The notes under the pieces are model-generated. The model worked only from the letters and a program-made list of their open reading frames with translations. It was not told the DNA's origin and did not search any database. The position numbers and the translations under genes are program-made. 64,000 nucleotides of DNA from an uncultured Lachnospiraceae bacterium (GTDB taxonomy: Bacteria > Bacillota > Clostridia > Lachnospirales > Lachnospiraceae): NCBI GenBank assembly GCA_902779305.1, contig CACZBD010000011.1, positions 62,001 to 126,000 on the forward strand, given 5' to 3'. Of the stretch, positions 16,386 to 25,668 are shown one piece after another (positions within the stretch are counted from its first letter, which is position 1; the number at the start of each line of letters is the position of its first letter).

Positions 16386-17453
16386 ATGGGTAAGATCAAA
16401 GGACTTCTTCATGAAATTTTTATTGACGGCCTTGGCGGCATGGCGATCGGCCTGTTTGCCACGCTGATCATCGGAACGATCATCAACCAGATCGCGGGCT
16501 GGATCCCGGGTGTTGTCGGAGACTCCATGCTGATGATGGGCAAGGTGGCATCGGCCGTGACCGGTGCAGGGATCGGGATCGGCTGCGCGGTAAAACTGAA
16601 AGCAAAACCGCTCACAACGGTTTCTTCCGCAGTCGCCGGCATGGTCGGCGCGTTTGCATCGAAACTTCTTGCAGGAAGCGTTTTGGTGGAAGGTACCGTG
16701 ACGCTTGCGGGACCGGGAGAACCGCTTGGCGCGTTTCTTGCAGCCATGACGGCGATCTATATCGGAAGACTCGTTGCAGGAAGAACAAAAGTGGACATCC
16801 TGATCACCCCGTTTTGCTGTATCTTATCGGGCTCTGCCGTCGGTCTGCTGCTCGGACCTCCGATCAGCTCGTTTATGGCATGGCTTGGAAGCCTCATCAA
16901 CTGGGGCACCGAGCAGGCACCGTTTGTCATGGGGATCGTCGTGTCCGTCCTGATGGGTATGATCCTGACTTTGCCGATCAGCTCTGCTGCGATCGGTGTC
17001 ATTTTGGGACTGAGCGGCCTGGCTTCTGGCGCAGCTACCGTCGGCTGCTGTGCCAACATGATCGGCTTTGCAGTGGCATCTTTCAGGGAAAATAAAGTCA
17101 ACGGTCTTCTGGCGCAGGGCCTTGGGACAAGCATGCTGCAGATCGGAAATATCGTGAAGAAACCGATCATCTGGCTGCCTGCGATCCTGACGAGCGCCGT
17201 CCTCGGACCGGTTTCCACCATGGTCTTTAAAATGACGAACAACGCGACGGGTTCCGGCATGGGAACGGCGGGCCTTGTGGGACCGATCAATGCCTACCAG
17301 ACCATGACGGAAGCAGGAACATCTCCCGCGGTTGCCCTGATCGAGATCATTTTGATGCATGTGGTATTCCCGGCTGTGCTGTCGCTTCTGATCTCGGAAT
17401 TTATGCGCAAGAAGGAATGGATCAAAAAAGGCGACATGAAACTCGACGTATGA
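16386..17453 (+). CDS. PTS EIIC-like membrane permease (EIIC_2 family)
   Basis: 355 aa, almost entirely hydrophobic, with about eight to ten membrane helices and Gly-rich turns (GLGGMAIGLFATLIIGTIIN; AVTGAGIGIGCAVKLKAKP; LGPPISSFMAWLGSLINWG). This pattern matches the PTS_EIIC_2 family of stand-alone IIC-like proteins. No IIA, IIB, HPr or sugar-metabolism gene is nearby, so it is an orphan whose substrate and coupling are unknown; it may act as a regulator or non-PTS transporter. The ribosome site is AAGGAAAGAG upstream. The C-terminus ends in a charged tail (KKGDMKLDV). Confidence 0.75.
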   Translation: MGKIKGLLHEIFIDGLGGMAIGLFATLIIGTIINQIAGWIPGVVGDSMLMMGKVASAVTGAGIGIGCAVKLKAKPLTTVSSAVAGMVGAFASKLLAGSVLVEGTVTLAGPGEPLGAFLAAMTAIYIGRLVAGRTKVDILITPFCCILSGSAVGLLLGPPISSFMAWLGSLINWGTEQAPFVMGIVVSVLMGMILTLPISSAAIGVILGLSGLASGAATVGCCANMIGFAVASFRENKVNGLLAQGLGTSMLQIGNIVKKPIIWLPAILTSAVLGPVSTMVFKMTNNATGSGMGTAGLVGPINAYQTMTEAGTSPAVALIEIILMHVVFPAVLSLLISEFMRKKEWIKKGDMKLDV

Positions 17454-17535
17454 TGTTGAGATTTGGCGTGATCCTGCCGATATATATTTATAGGGTTTTT
17501 CAGGGCACTTGACCACAGATATATCGGAGAACGGT

Positions 17536-20500
17536 ATGAACATGAAACGCTTGATGGCAATGCTGCTTACACTCATCCTGCTCCTGCAGGGCTTTCTGCT
17601 TCAGGGAGAGACACTTGTGTTTGCGGCGGAACCGAAACAGGATGAGCTTCAGGTTGTGGAAACCTACGGTGAAGAAATCTCCGGCGGAGAGATCCTCGGG
17701 GAAGAGGTTGACATAACACAACATGACAACTGCGCCGAAGAGGTTAACATAACTGATATACCGGGAACCCTGGAGGAACAATCGGGACAGGATCCGTTAT
17801 CTGAAACTGATGATCTTGACATATCTAATACAACAGATCAAGTTGACATAAACAATCAATCCGACACGGAAAACAACACAGAATTTTTAGCGGAGCAGGA
17901 AGGGGCGTCTGACGAAACCCTTCGGATCTCACTTTCCGGATCACAGATGGAAGAAAAGGAACTGCTCCGTGCACACCTGGATGAGATCAGGGATGCAGTG
18001 GCAGGCCTTGATTTTGCCGAAGGCGAGATCCTCGTCAGCGCAGAAAGCGAAGAAGAAGCGCTGCGCTATGCCGAAGCGTTCCGGGGGGAACTGTTAAGTT
18101 TTTGCGATCAGCTGGCAACGATCCTGGTAGAGGATGTGAAAGCTGCCGTGACCGAATCTGCAGACCCCGAAAGCTGTCTGCCGCCGGCCTGGCCGAATTA
18201 TCTGTCGTCTCGGCCGGAAACAGACGTGGATGAAGCGGCCATTCTGGAAGAGAGCGCGGAGAAGGAAGAACTGCTTGGCACTGAGGCACCGGAAGAAGTG
18301 GCGGGATCCGATCCTGCAGGAAGCGAACGGCTCGGCATGGTCATGACCTATTCCGATCCCTATCTGCAGGTAAGCAACGATCATTACCAGTGGCACCATG
18401 AGCTGCTTGATTCCAATTCTGCCTGGCATGAAGGATATACGGGAAGCAATGTCAAGGTGGCGATCCTCGACACCGGGATCACGGCGCATACGGAACTGAC
18501 AGCCAAGATCAAGGGAAAAGCATACTATCAGGTCAACGGCACCAACAAGGGGATGACCAAGACAAATAATCTTTCCGATATCGTTGACAAGAATGGAAGC
18601 GGAACGCATATGGCAGGGATCATTGCTGCCGTAGCGGGAAACAATCAGGGCGGCTGCGGGATCGCGCCGGGAGCGGAACTCTATATCGGGAACATCTGTG
18701 ACCCGAAGACCAAAGAGGCTTCCACGGAATCCCTGTATTATGCCCTGCAGTTTGCGAGAAAAGACTGGTACGCGGACATCATTGTCGTTGGCTGCACATT
18801 TTACGGATATAACAAACAGATCGATGAACAGGTCAGAGAACTCTATAACGACGGTTGTCTGATCGTCTGCGCCGCAGGAGACGACGGCTCGAACCAGCTC
18901 GTCTATCCGGCCGGCTATGCTAAGGCGGTTTCCGTTGGGGCTGTTGCGATGGATAACCGTCCGACCGATACCACAAACAATAACGAAAAAGTCAGATACA
19001 GCGCACCCGGCTACAACGTGGTGGCAACCTCGAAGGCTTCGTCCTCAGCGCATGAGATGCGTTCCGGAACGCCCCAGGCGGCTGCCTGTGTGGCAGGTGT
19101 CGCGGCGGTTCTGTTAAGCTCCGGAAAAGTCACGGGAACAGGATCTGAAAAAGTCGATCATCTTTTGGCGCTGATCGACAGGGGCTGTAAGAAATCCGCC
19201 ATGGGAAGAGGCACGCCAAACCTTGCGGCTTCCCTGAACATTCCGGCAAGCACGCTGCCGCCCGAACCGCCCGTTTCCACACAGCCGTCCCAAACCGTAA
19301 ATGCACCGTCTCTGACCATGAAACTCCAGTCTGAGACCGGAACCGTGATCTATTACACACTTGACGGCAGCACGCCGGCCTATAAAGCGGACGGTACGAT
19401 CGTCGGCAATCTGTGGACGACAAAGAGCGCGAATTTTATCATCAATGAGGAGCAGAAAAAGGTTCTGCTGAAGATGATCGCGGTGGATACCAAGAACGGG
19501 CAGGCCTCCAAGGTCGCAACCTATACCTACGAATTCAAGCCGCCGGTAACCGGGATAACGATCACGGCGGAAAACGATATCAGAAAAGTTGTCAAAGGCG
19601 GAAGCCTTCAGCTTACCGGAACCGTGAAACCTGCCAATGCAGGCAATCCGAAACTGCGCTGGGATGTAGTGAGCAATCAGATAAATCCCGCCGTCGGTGT
19701 CAGCGTCGATAAAAACGGAAAAGTCACGGTCTCCAAAATCTGCAATACAAGCATAGTAAAAAGCGTTACGATCAGGGCGACGGCAACGGACGGCAGCAAT
19801 AAACAGGCCGAGATCCAGCTGGCCATTACGGATCCGGCGCTGAAGCCCATTGTGAAGTCGATCACGCCTTCTGCCAAAAACATTACCGTAACGGCGGGAG
19901 ACGGCACGACCTGCGTAAAGAACCTGACGGTTGCGGTCACACTCTCCGACGGAAGTGTGGCAGGATCTCCGGCAAAATATGTTACCTGGTATGTTAAGGA
20001 TCCGGCGGTTGCGGCAGTTACACAATCCGGAGACGCGCTGACGGTCACCGGAAAATCACTCGGGAAGACAACGCTTGTCGGCATTGCCTCGGATGGAAGC
20101 AAAAAGCGGACACAGATCGGGGTAACGGTGAAGCAGTATGTGACCAAAGTCACGGTCAGCGGTCCGAAGGGAAATGTGCTGCAGGCAGGGAAGAAGGTTA
20201 CGCTTTCCGCGGCGCTCGAGCCCGGGGGAAAAGTTTCAAGCAAGGCCTTGCTCTGGCGTGTTTCGGACTGGCCGGGGAAAAATCAGGGAGCTGCATTGAA
20301 TACAACGGGTGTATCCGTTACGCCAAAGGGCGGCACTGTCAGCACATCCAAAAAAGCGGTTCCGGGTGTCTATAAGTTTGCGGCAACGGCAGCAGACCGC
20401 GGCACGGTTTCCTCGATGGACTATGCCCTGACGGTAACGGACAAGGCGGTTACGAAACTGGAACTGGTAAAGGACGGCGTGGTGCGCTACGAGGACAGGA

Positions 20501-21378
20501 TCTTCCGTGTGACCAACATCAAGAACGCGAAGACCCAAACGGCTTTCGACATCCGTCTTACGGGCGGAACCGCAAGCCAGGTCGCGCCTCTTTCCTGTGT
20601 GAAAGTAACCAACAGCAATCCGAAACTGGTAACGGTCACGGCTAAGGATACTTCCAAAACCGTAACAGTGGAAGCAGTCGGCACCGGGACGGGCTATGCC
20701 GATATCACGGTTGCCACAACGGACGGCTCGGCGCTGAAAAAAACGTTCCGTGTCTATGTCTCCAATCCGGCAACCAGGCTCTATCTGTCGCTTCCAAACG
20801 CAAGGAGCAAATATCTGGCCTACGGTTCCTCCATGAAACTGGTGCCGTCGCTGGTGGCGGAAAACGGGGTACTGGATGCGAGCGCCAAAAAGTTCAGATG
20901 GACCTCTTCAAGACCGGATCTGCTCCGCGTGCATGAAACTTCGGGACAGTTGACCGGGATGTCCGAGATGGGGAGCATGCCAAGCGCGCAGGGCGTAACG
21001 ATCACCTGCGAGACCACGGACGGCAGTAATCTTTCCGCAAGTTATGTGCTGGTACCGGTCGGGAAAACGGTCAAATTCGAAACGGAAAAACTGGAGAATG
21101 ACGGGTATCTGATCACATCCGTCTGTAAGGAAGCCGGCAGTTATGTCGGTTCGGATTATAAGGTAAAAGTCAGCGCCGCGGGGCTCGGTGCCGTGGTGAA
21201 AGCAGAAAGCGATCCGACGAGAGCAAAGCTGTATCTGTACGGACAGAAAAAGGGACATTACCTGGTCACGGTGAGCAAGATGGACGGGAGTTCCGCGACC
21301 GTTACCAGGAAAGTCACGGTGGAAGAGTCCGTCGATCCGGTGACGCTTGAGACGGTATTCACGCTGAAACTGCAGTAA
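17536..21378 (+). CDS. Secreted subtilase-fold protein with Big2 domains, probably catalytically dead
   Basis: 1280 aa from ATG 17536 (GGAG upstream; an in-frame TTG at 17509 is less likely). The signal peptide is MNMKRLMAMLLTLILLLQG with cleavage near VFAAE. An acidic pro-region (35-270) holds several VDI/VNI repeats. The S8 domain (about 295-545) has Asp312 (ILDTGI) and His358 (SGTHMAG). The serine motif reads SGTPQAAACVAG, with Pro513 where GTS-Met has the nucleophile Ser, and the oxyanion Asn region reads CAAGDD (Asp449). A chitobiase-C-like domain (about 580-670: YYTLDGSTPAY) and about five Big2-type repeats follow. Likely a surface-binding or scaffold pseudoprotease. No cell-wall anchor is seen. 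Confidence 0.82.
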   Translation: MNMKRLMAMLLTLILLLQGFLLQGETLVFAAEPKQDELQVVETYGEEISGGEILGEEVDITQHDNCAEEVNITDIPGTLEEQSGQDPLSETDDLDISNTTDQVDINNQSDTENNTEFLAEQEGASDETLRISLSGSQMEEKELLRAHLDEIRDAVAGLDFAEGEILVSAESEEEALRYAEAFRGELLSFCDQLATILVEDVKAAVTESADPESCLPPAWPNYLSSRPETDVDEAAILEESAEKEELLGTEAPEEVAGSDPAGSERLGMVMTYSDPYLQVSNDHYQWHHELLDSNSAWHEGYTGSNVKVAILDTGITAHTELTAKIKGKAYYQVNGTNKGMTKTNNLSDIVDKNGSGTHMAGIIAAVAGNNQGGCGIAPGAELYIGNICDPKTKEASTESLYYALQFARKDWYADIIVVGCTFYGYNKQIDEQVRELYNDGCLIVCAAGDDGSNQLVYPAGYAKAVSVGAVAMDNRPTDTTNNNEKVRYSAPGYNVVATSKASSSAHEMRSGTPQAAACVAGVAAVLLSSGKVTGTGSEKVDHLLALIDRGCKKSAMGRGTPNLAASLNIPASTLPPEPPVSTQPSQTVNAPSLTMKLQSETGTVIYYTLDGSTPAYKADGTIVGNLWTTKSANFIINEEQKKVLLKMIAVDTKNGQASKVATYTYEFKPPVTGITITAENDIRKVVKGGSLQLTGTVKPANAGNPKLRWDVVSNQINPAVGVSVDKNGKVTVSKICNTSIVKSVTIRATATDGSNKQAEIQLAITDPALKPIVKSITPSAKNITVTAGDGTTCVKNLTVAVTLSDGSVAGSPAKYVTWYVKDPAVAAVTQSGDALTVTGKSLGKTTLVGIASDGSKKRTQIGVTVKQYVTKVTVSGPKGNVLQAGKKVTLSAALEPGGKVSSKALLWRVSDWPGKNQGAALNTTGVSVTPKGGTVSTSKKAVPGVYKFAATAADRGTVSSMDYALTVTDKAVTKLELVKDGVVRYEDRIFRVTNIKNAKTQTAFDIRLTGGTASQVAPLSCVKVTNSNPKLVTVTAKDTSKTVTVEAVGTGTGYADITVATTDGSALKKTFRVYVSNPATRLYLSLPNARSKYLAYGSSMKLVPSLVAENGVLDASAKKFRWTSSRPDLLRVHETSGQLTGMSEMGSMPSAQGVTITCETTDGSNLSASYVLVPVGKTVKFETEKLENDGYLITSVCKEAGSYVGSDYKVKVSAAGLGAVVKAESDPTRAKLYLYGQKKGHYLVTVSKMDGSSATVTRKVTVEESVDPVTLETVFTLKLQ
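17707..17851 (+). repeat. Cluster of three RGTTDACATAAH motifs plus one near-match
   Basis: GTTGACATAA (17707-17716), GTTAACATAA (17743-17752) and GTTGACATAA (17842-17851), with a degenerate CTTGACATAT at 17815-17824. All are in the same codon frame, encoding VDI, VNI, LDI, VDI in the acidic pro-region of the subtilase-like protein. Confidence 0.7.
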
Positions 21379-21415
21379 GACAGCAATAAAACAGCATAAA
21401 AAGGGCAAAAAAGGC

Positions 21416-21444
21416 TTGTATTTTGCCTTCTGATATGCTATTTT
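21416..21444 (+). promoter_or_regulatory. Promoter of rpsB-tsf
   Basis: TTGTAT (21416-21421), 17-base spacer ending TGC, TATTTT (21439-21444), extended -10 type. It gives a 5' leader of about 118 nt. Confidence 0.65.
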
Positions 21445-21482
21445 ATAAAAGTTGCGGGGCGAAAGCCCAATAAACACGCATG

Positions 21483-21512
21483 CGGACTTATGATCCGGGT
21501 CCGTATTTTTTT
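21483..21512 (+). terminator. Attenuator-like hairpin in the rpsB leader
   Basis: CGGAC (21483-21487) pairs with GTCCG (21499-21503), followed by TATTTTTTT. It lies between promoter and rpsB start. A GGGCGAAAGCCC hairpin (about 21456-21468) precedes it. Candidate transcription attenuator or S2-responsive leader. Confidence 0.45.
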
Positions 21513-21568
21513 GCGGCGGTCAAAGGCGGAAGCATGCGGAAGCATAAACCAAACGGAGGAAAAGAAAA

Positions 21569-22360
21569 ATGAGCGTAATTTCCATGAAACAGTTGCTCGA
21601 AGCAGGTGTGCATTTCGGGCATCAGACACGCAGATGGAACCCCAAGATGGCACCGTACATCTACACGGAGAGAAACGGGATCTATATCATCGATCTCCAG
21701 AAATCCGTAGGCATGGTGGACACTGCGTACAATGCGGTAGCTGATATCGCATCCCAGGGCGGGATCATCCTGTTCGTGGGCACCAAGAAACAGGCACAGG
21801 ATGCCATCAAGACGGAAGCGGAACGCTGCGGCATGTTCTATGTAAATGAGAGATGGCTCGGCGGCATGCTGACCAACTTCAAGACCATCCAGAGCCGTAT
21901 CAAGAGGCTTAAAGAGATCGAAAGAATGTCCGAGGACGGCACATTTGATGTTCTGCCCAAGAAGGAAGTCATCGGTCTGAAGAAGGAATGGGAGAAGCTG
22001 GAGAAGAACCTTGGCGGCATTAAGAATATGAAGAGGATCCCGGATGCGATCTTCGTAGTAGATCCCAAGAAGGAGCGCATCTGTGTACAGGAAGCGCATG
22101 CATTAAGCATTCCCCTGATCGGTATCGCCGATACCAACTGCGATCCGGAAGAACTGGATTTCGTGATCCCGGGTAATGATGATGCGATCCGTGCGGTAAA
22201 ACTGATCGTCGGAAAGATGGCAGATGCCGTGATCGAAGCAAAGCAGGGTGAAGCAGAAGATGCCGGTGAGGCGGAAGCACCCGCTGTTGAAGGAGAAGCA
22301 GTTGCAGATGCTGAGCCGACCGATATCGAAGAGGTCGCAGCAGCAGAAGAGGAGGCATAA
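21569..22360 (+). CDS. rpsB: 30S ribosomal protein S2
   Basis: 263 aa with the full S2 signature: [40 protein letters not shown] and [14 protein letters not shown]. It assembles late in the 30S subunit next to S1/bS21. The core ends around residue 225. The remainder is an acidic Ala/Glu/Val tail ([16 protein letters not shown]), longer than in most Firmicutes and probably disordered. ATG 21569 has GGAGGA 10 bases upstream. It is followed one base later by tsf, the universal rpsB-tsf pair. Confidence 0.97.
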   Translation: MSVISMKQLLEAGVHFGHQTRRWNPKMAPYIYTERNGIYIIDLQKSVGMVDTAYNAVADIASQGGIILFVGTKKQAQDAIKTEAERCGMFYVNERWLGGMLTNFKTIQSRIKRLKEIERMSEDGTFDVLPKKEVIGLKKEWEKLEKNLGGIKNMKRIPDAIFVVDPKKERICVQEAHALSIPLIGIADTNCDPEELDFVIPGNDDAIRAVKLIVGKMADAVIEAKQGEAEDAGEAEAPAVEGEAVADAEPTDIEEVAAAEEEA

Positions 22361-22361
22361 T

Positions 22362-23273
22362 ATGGCAGCGATTACAGCGGCAATGGTAAAAGAATTAAGA
22401 GAAATGACCGGCGCGGGCATGATGGATTGCAAGAAGGCTCTGAGTGAGACGGACGGCAACATGGACGAAGCCGTTGAGGTATTAAGAAAGAGCGGCGCAG
22501 CTAAGGCCGAGAAGAAGGCAAGCAGGATCGCAGCAGAGGGGATCTGCCGCATCGCCTGCGACGGCAACACGGCGGTTGTTGCGGAAGTCAATTCCGAAAC
22601 AGACTTTGTTGCCAAGAATGAAGTATTCCAGGAGTTCGTACAGAAGGTTGCGGATACCGCACTTGCATCCGGCTTAAAGGGCGGCAAGGACGGCGAAGAT
22701 GTGGAAGCCCTTCTTGAGAAGGACGGTCTGAAGGATCTCGTGGTTGAGAAGACCGCAAAGATCGGTGAGAAGTTATCCGTAAGACGTTTCCAGCGTGTCG
22801 AGGATGAGTGCATTGCAACTTATATCCACGGCGGCGGAAGGATCGGCGTGATCGTTGCCGGCAGCGGCGCAAGCGATGATGCTGCCAAAGAAGCGCTGAC
22901 CAACCTTGCGATGCAGGTGGCTGCACTTTCTCCGAAGTTCATTTCCCAGAAGGATGTGGACCAGGCGTTCTTAGACCATGAGAAAGAGATCATCAAGGCG
23001 CAGATCGAGAACGACCCGAAGGAAGCTGCAAAGCCCGACAAGGTAAAAGAGGGCATGATCATGGGCCGTATCAACAAGGAAATGAAAGAGTTCTGCCTGC
23101 TCGATCAGGTCTATGTCAAAGCGGAAGACGGCAAGCAGTCCGTTGCAAAATATCTCGAATCCGTAAACAAGGATCTGAAGGTAGACTGCTTCGTTCGTTT
23201 CGAAGTCGGCGAAGGCATGGAAAAGAAGAACGAGGATTTTGCTGCGGAAGTTGCGGCACAGATGAACGCATAA
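22362..23273 (+). CDS. tsf: Elongation factor Ts
   Basis: 303 aa from ATG 22362, one base after the rpsB stop and behind GAGGAGG inside its last codons. The N-terminal UBA-like domain (AAMVKELREMTGAGMMDCKK) and EF-Tu contact motif SETDFVAKNEVFQEF are present, followed by two EF-Ts core repeats. It is the nucleotide exchange factor for EF-Tu. The common downstream pyrH-frr genes are absent; a terminator closes the operon instead. Longer in-frame starts inside rpsB are rejected because the family begins here. Confidence 0.97.
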   Translation: MAAITAAMVKELREMTGAGMMDCKKALSETDGNMDEAVEVLRKSGAAKAEKKASRIAAEGICRIACDGNTAVVAEVNSETDFVAKNEVFQEFVQKVADTALASGLKGGKDGEDVEALLEKDGLKDLVVEKTAKIGEKLSVRRFQRVEDECIATYIHGGGRIGVIVAGSGASDDAAKEALTNLAMQVAALSPKFISQKDVDQAFLDHEKEIIKAQIENDPKEAAKPDKVKEGMIMGRINKEMKEFCLLDQVYVKAEDGKQSVAKYLESVNKDLKVDCFVRFEVGEGMEKKNEDFAAEVAAQMNA

Positions 23274-23334
23274 TTCTCAAGGCAAAGTTCTTCCTTACAG
23301 CAAGATCTAAAGGATCGATAAAGATCAGACAGAA

Positions 23335-23363
23335 AGACCGTCACAACTGTGGCGGTCTTTTTT
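23335..23363 (+). terminator. Terminator of rpsB-tsf
   Basis: AGACCG(T)CACA ... TGTG(G)CGGTCT (23335-23358) followed by a T run to 23363; clear intrinsic terminator 60 bases after tsf. Confidence 0.9.
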
Positions 23364-23412
23364 GCGGTTTATGACGTTTGATCTTTATTATGATCCTGTG
23401 CGGATCCTGCAC

Positions 23413-24783
23413 TTATTTAGGCTGCGATCCCGGCATGCTTTGTCCTGTGCGCAGGGAAGTCCTGACTTTTTTCAGGCAATGCCGGAGCGTCGGGAAGAGA
23501 TAAAGACAGGCGGCTGCCCAGGCACTCTGATCCGCCCAGCAGATCCCGGTATACCCGAAAAGCGGAACGAAGATGAGACTGACGCCGATCCGGGCGATCA
23601 TTTCCGAAACACCGGAGAAGACCGCGCGTCCCGAGAACCCCAAGCCCTGTACGGAAAGCCTGAAGATCGCAAGGCATCCCAAAAGCCAGTAACAGGATCC
23701 GAGACAGGCGAGGTATTTTGCGCTCGCATCAAGCACCGCGCTTTCCGAGGCTTTCATGAACAGCATGGACATGTTCCTTCCGAAGAAGATGAGAGCGATC
23801 CCGGAAAGGATCCCGTAAAAGATGTTGATCGCAAATCCGGTGCGGATCCCTTTTTTGATCCGCTCATACAGCCCTGCCCCGTAATTCTGTCCGCAGAAGA
23901 CGGAGACGGCCGTCGCGATCGCATCAAAGGGACACATCACAAACTGTTTGATCCTGTTTCCCGCTGTGAAGCCGGACACATAGATGCTCCCGAGACCATT
24001 GTTTGCGGTCTGCATGAACATGCTGCCGATGGCGGTGATGGAGAACTGCAGTCCCATCGGCGCGCCCATCATCAGCATGGTCCCGGTATCCGAACGGCTG
24101 ATCCTGCAGTTTTCTTTGGAAATATGAAGGATCTTGCTTTTCTTAACGATCACGATCAGGCAGAGGATGCCGCTTAGAAACTGGGAAAAGATCGTTGCGA
24201 TCGCGGCCCCTGCCACACCCCAGTGAAAGACGGCGATGCAGAGAAAATCAAAGCCGATGTTTAAGACGGTTGAGATCGCAAGGAAAATAAAGGGCGTCCT
24301 GCTGTCGCCGACTGCCCGCAGATACCCGGAGAGCAGGTTATAGAGGATCGTGAACGGGATCCCCAAAAAGATGATCAGCAGGTATGTGTAGGCATCCGAA
24401 AAGATCTCTTCGGGTGTGGAGAGCATTCTTAAGATATCTGCACATAAAAGGGAGCAGGTAAGCGTTAAGATTACGGCGAACAGCACGGAGAGCAGATAGC
24501 CGTGAAAGAGCAGATTTTTCAGATGTTTGTAGTCCTTGGCGCCGAAACTCTGCGCGATGGGGATGCCGAATCCCGAACAGGTTCCGAAACAGAATCCGAG
24601 GATCAGAAACTGAACGGAAGAGGACGCGCCGACGCCGGCAAGCGCATTTGTTCCTAAGATCCTTCCGACGATGGCGGCATCGACGACATTATAGGTCTGC
24701 TGCAGCAGATTTCCCATCAGAAGCGGCAGCGCGAATTTTAAGATCAGTAACAGGGGGTTTCCCTGTGTCATATCCTTTTGCAT
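23413..24783 (-). CDS. MATE-family multidrug/Na+ antiporter
   Basis: 456 aa with twelve predicted helices and the two-fold MatE repeat. The N-terminal motif is FALPLLMGNLLQQTYNVVDAAIVG and the matching region of the second half is GAPMGLQFSITAIGSMFMQ. It exports cationic drugs or metabolites using a Na+ or H+ gradient; the substrate is unknown. Its closest look is to the DinF/NorM-like group common in Lachnospiraceae. It is transcribed away from the anti-sigma gene and converges on tsf, sharing no operon. ATG 24783; a second ATG four codons in (MTQGN) is also possible. Confidence 0.92.
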   Translation of the reverse strand: MQKDMTQGNPLLLILKFALPLLMGNLLQQTYNVVDAAIVGRILGTNALAGVGASSSVQFLILGFCFGTCSGFGIPIAQSFGAKDYKHLKNLLFHGYLLSVLFAVILTLTCSLLCADILRMLSTPEEIFSDAYTYLLIIFLGIPFTILYNLLSGYLRAVGDSRTPFIFLAISTVLNIGFDFLCIAVFHWGVAGAAIATIFSQFLSGILCLIVIVKKSKILHISKENCRISRSDTGTMLMMGAPMGLQFSITAIGSMFMQTANNGLGSIYVSGFTAGNRIKQFVMCPFDAIATAVSVFCGQNYGAGLYERIKKGIRTGFAINIFYGILSGIALIFFGRNMSMLFMKASESAVLDASAKYLACLGSCYWLLGCLAIFRLSVQGLGFSGRAVFSGVSEMIARIGVSLIFVPLFGYTGICWADQSAWAAACLYLFPTLRHCLKKVRTSLRTGQSMPGSQPK

Positions 24784-24811
24784 ATCAGAATTATAAAACC
24801 ATCACTAACAA

Positions 24812-24839
24812 TTTACAACGGCATGTGTTATGATATAAT
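24812..24839 (+). promoter_or_regulatory. Promoter of the RsbW/RsbV-like pair
   Basis: TTTACA (24812-24817), 16-base spacer, TATAAT (24834-24839); housekeeping sigma type, so the pair itself does not look sigma-B dependent. Confidence 0.7.
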
Positions 24840-24876
24840 AAACAAAAAGAAACCGCTTTGAAAGGAGGGCATCAGG

Positions 24877-25278
24877 ATGGAGGTCGTATTTCCGGCAACG
24901 GATGAATCCCTGCAGAAGGCCATGCAGACAGTGGAAGAACAGCTTGAAGCGGCAGGATGCTCCCCGAAAAACCAGATGAAGATCATGGTCGCGCTCGAAG
25001 AACTGTTTGTCAACGTGGCGCACTATGCTTATGATGGGAAAGAAGGACAGGTCATCTTAAATCTTGACATTGAGGATGATACCATGGTGCTGAAGCTGAA
25101 AGACTCCGGCAAACCCTTTAATCCTTTGGCCAAAGAGGATCCGGACATCACACTGGGTGCCGGAGAACGCCAGATCGGCGGACTCGGGATCTTTATGGTC
25201 AAAAAGACGATGGACGATTTTACTTACAACTATGAAGACGGACAGAATGTCGTGACGATCACGCATAAGATCAAATAA
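24877..25278 (+). CDS. Anti-sigma factor type serine kinase (RsbW/SpoIIAB-like HATPase)
   Basis: 133 aa, a minimal GHKL ATPase. The N-box is VALEELFVNVAHYAYDG, the G1 box LKDSGKPFNP, and the G2-like segment ERQIGGLGIFMVKKTMDD. Such proteins bind and silence a sigma factor or other target and phosphorylate an anti-anti-sigma protein. The STAS protein encoded 39 bases downstream is the evident partner. No sigma gene is in the pair, so the target is unknown; it could be a PP2C-linked partner-switch. GGAGG ribosome site; own promoter at 24812-24839. Confidence 0.85.
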   Translation: MEVVFPATDESLQKAMQTVEEQLEAAGCSPKNQMKIMVALEELFVNVAHYAYDGKEGQVILNLDIEDDTMVLKLKDSGKPFNPLAKEDPDITLGAGERQIGGLGIFMVKKTMDDFTYNYEDGQNVVTITHKIK

Positions 25279-25316
25279 TTACCGACGGGAATACATTATT
25301 TACAAGGAGGAACCAC

Positions 25317-25613
25317 ATGAAGATCAATAAGAATCAGGAAGGAAACGTATTACATCTTGCCATCGAGGGAAGACTCGATACCACAACGGCACCGACGCTT
25401 GAAGAGGATCTGCAGTCTTCGCTGAACGGGATCGAAGAGCTTGATTTTGATTTTTCCGACCTGGAATACATCTCCTCTGCAGGACTGCGTGTGCTGCTCT
25501 CTGCACAGAAAGTGATGAACAAGCAGGGTAAGATGCAGATCAGAAATGTCAATGCGGACATTATGGATGTATTTGATATCACGGGATTCACGGATATCCT
25601 GACGATCGTATAG
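25317..25613 (+). CDS. STAS-domain anti-anti-sigma factor
   Basis: 98 aa single STAS domain. IEGRLDTTTAPTLEEDL is the N-terminal strand-helix, and LEYISSAGLRVLLSAQK carries the conserved phosphorylatable Ser in the SSAGLR loop. The C-terminus DVFDITGFTDILTI is the usual end. It competes for the upstream RsbW-like kinase when unphosphorylated. The order kinase-then-STAS is the reverse of rsbV-rsbW. The AAGGAGG ribosome site is excellent. Confidence 0.9.
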   Translation: MKINKNQEGNVLHLAIEGRLDTTTAPTLEEDLQSSLNGIEELDFDFSDLEYISSAGLRVLLSAQKVMNKQGKMQIRNVNADIMDVFDITGFTDILTIV

Positions 25614-25668
25614 GATCTTTGCAAAGCCGTTTACAGAGTCTTAAATACGTTATTTTTGCGAGGAAATC

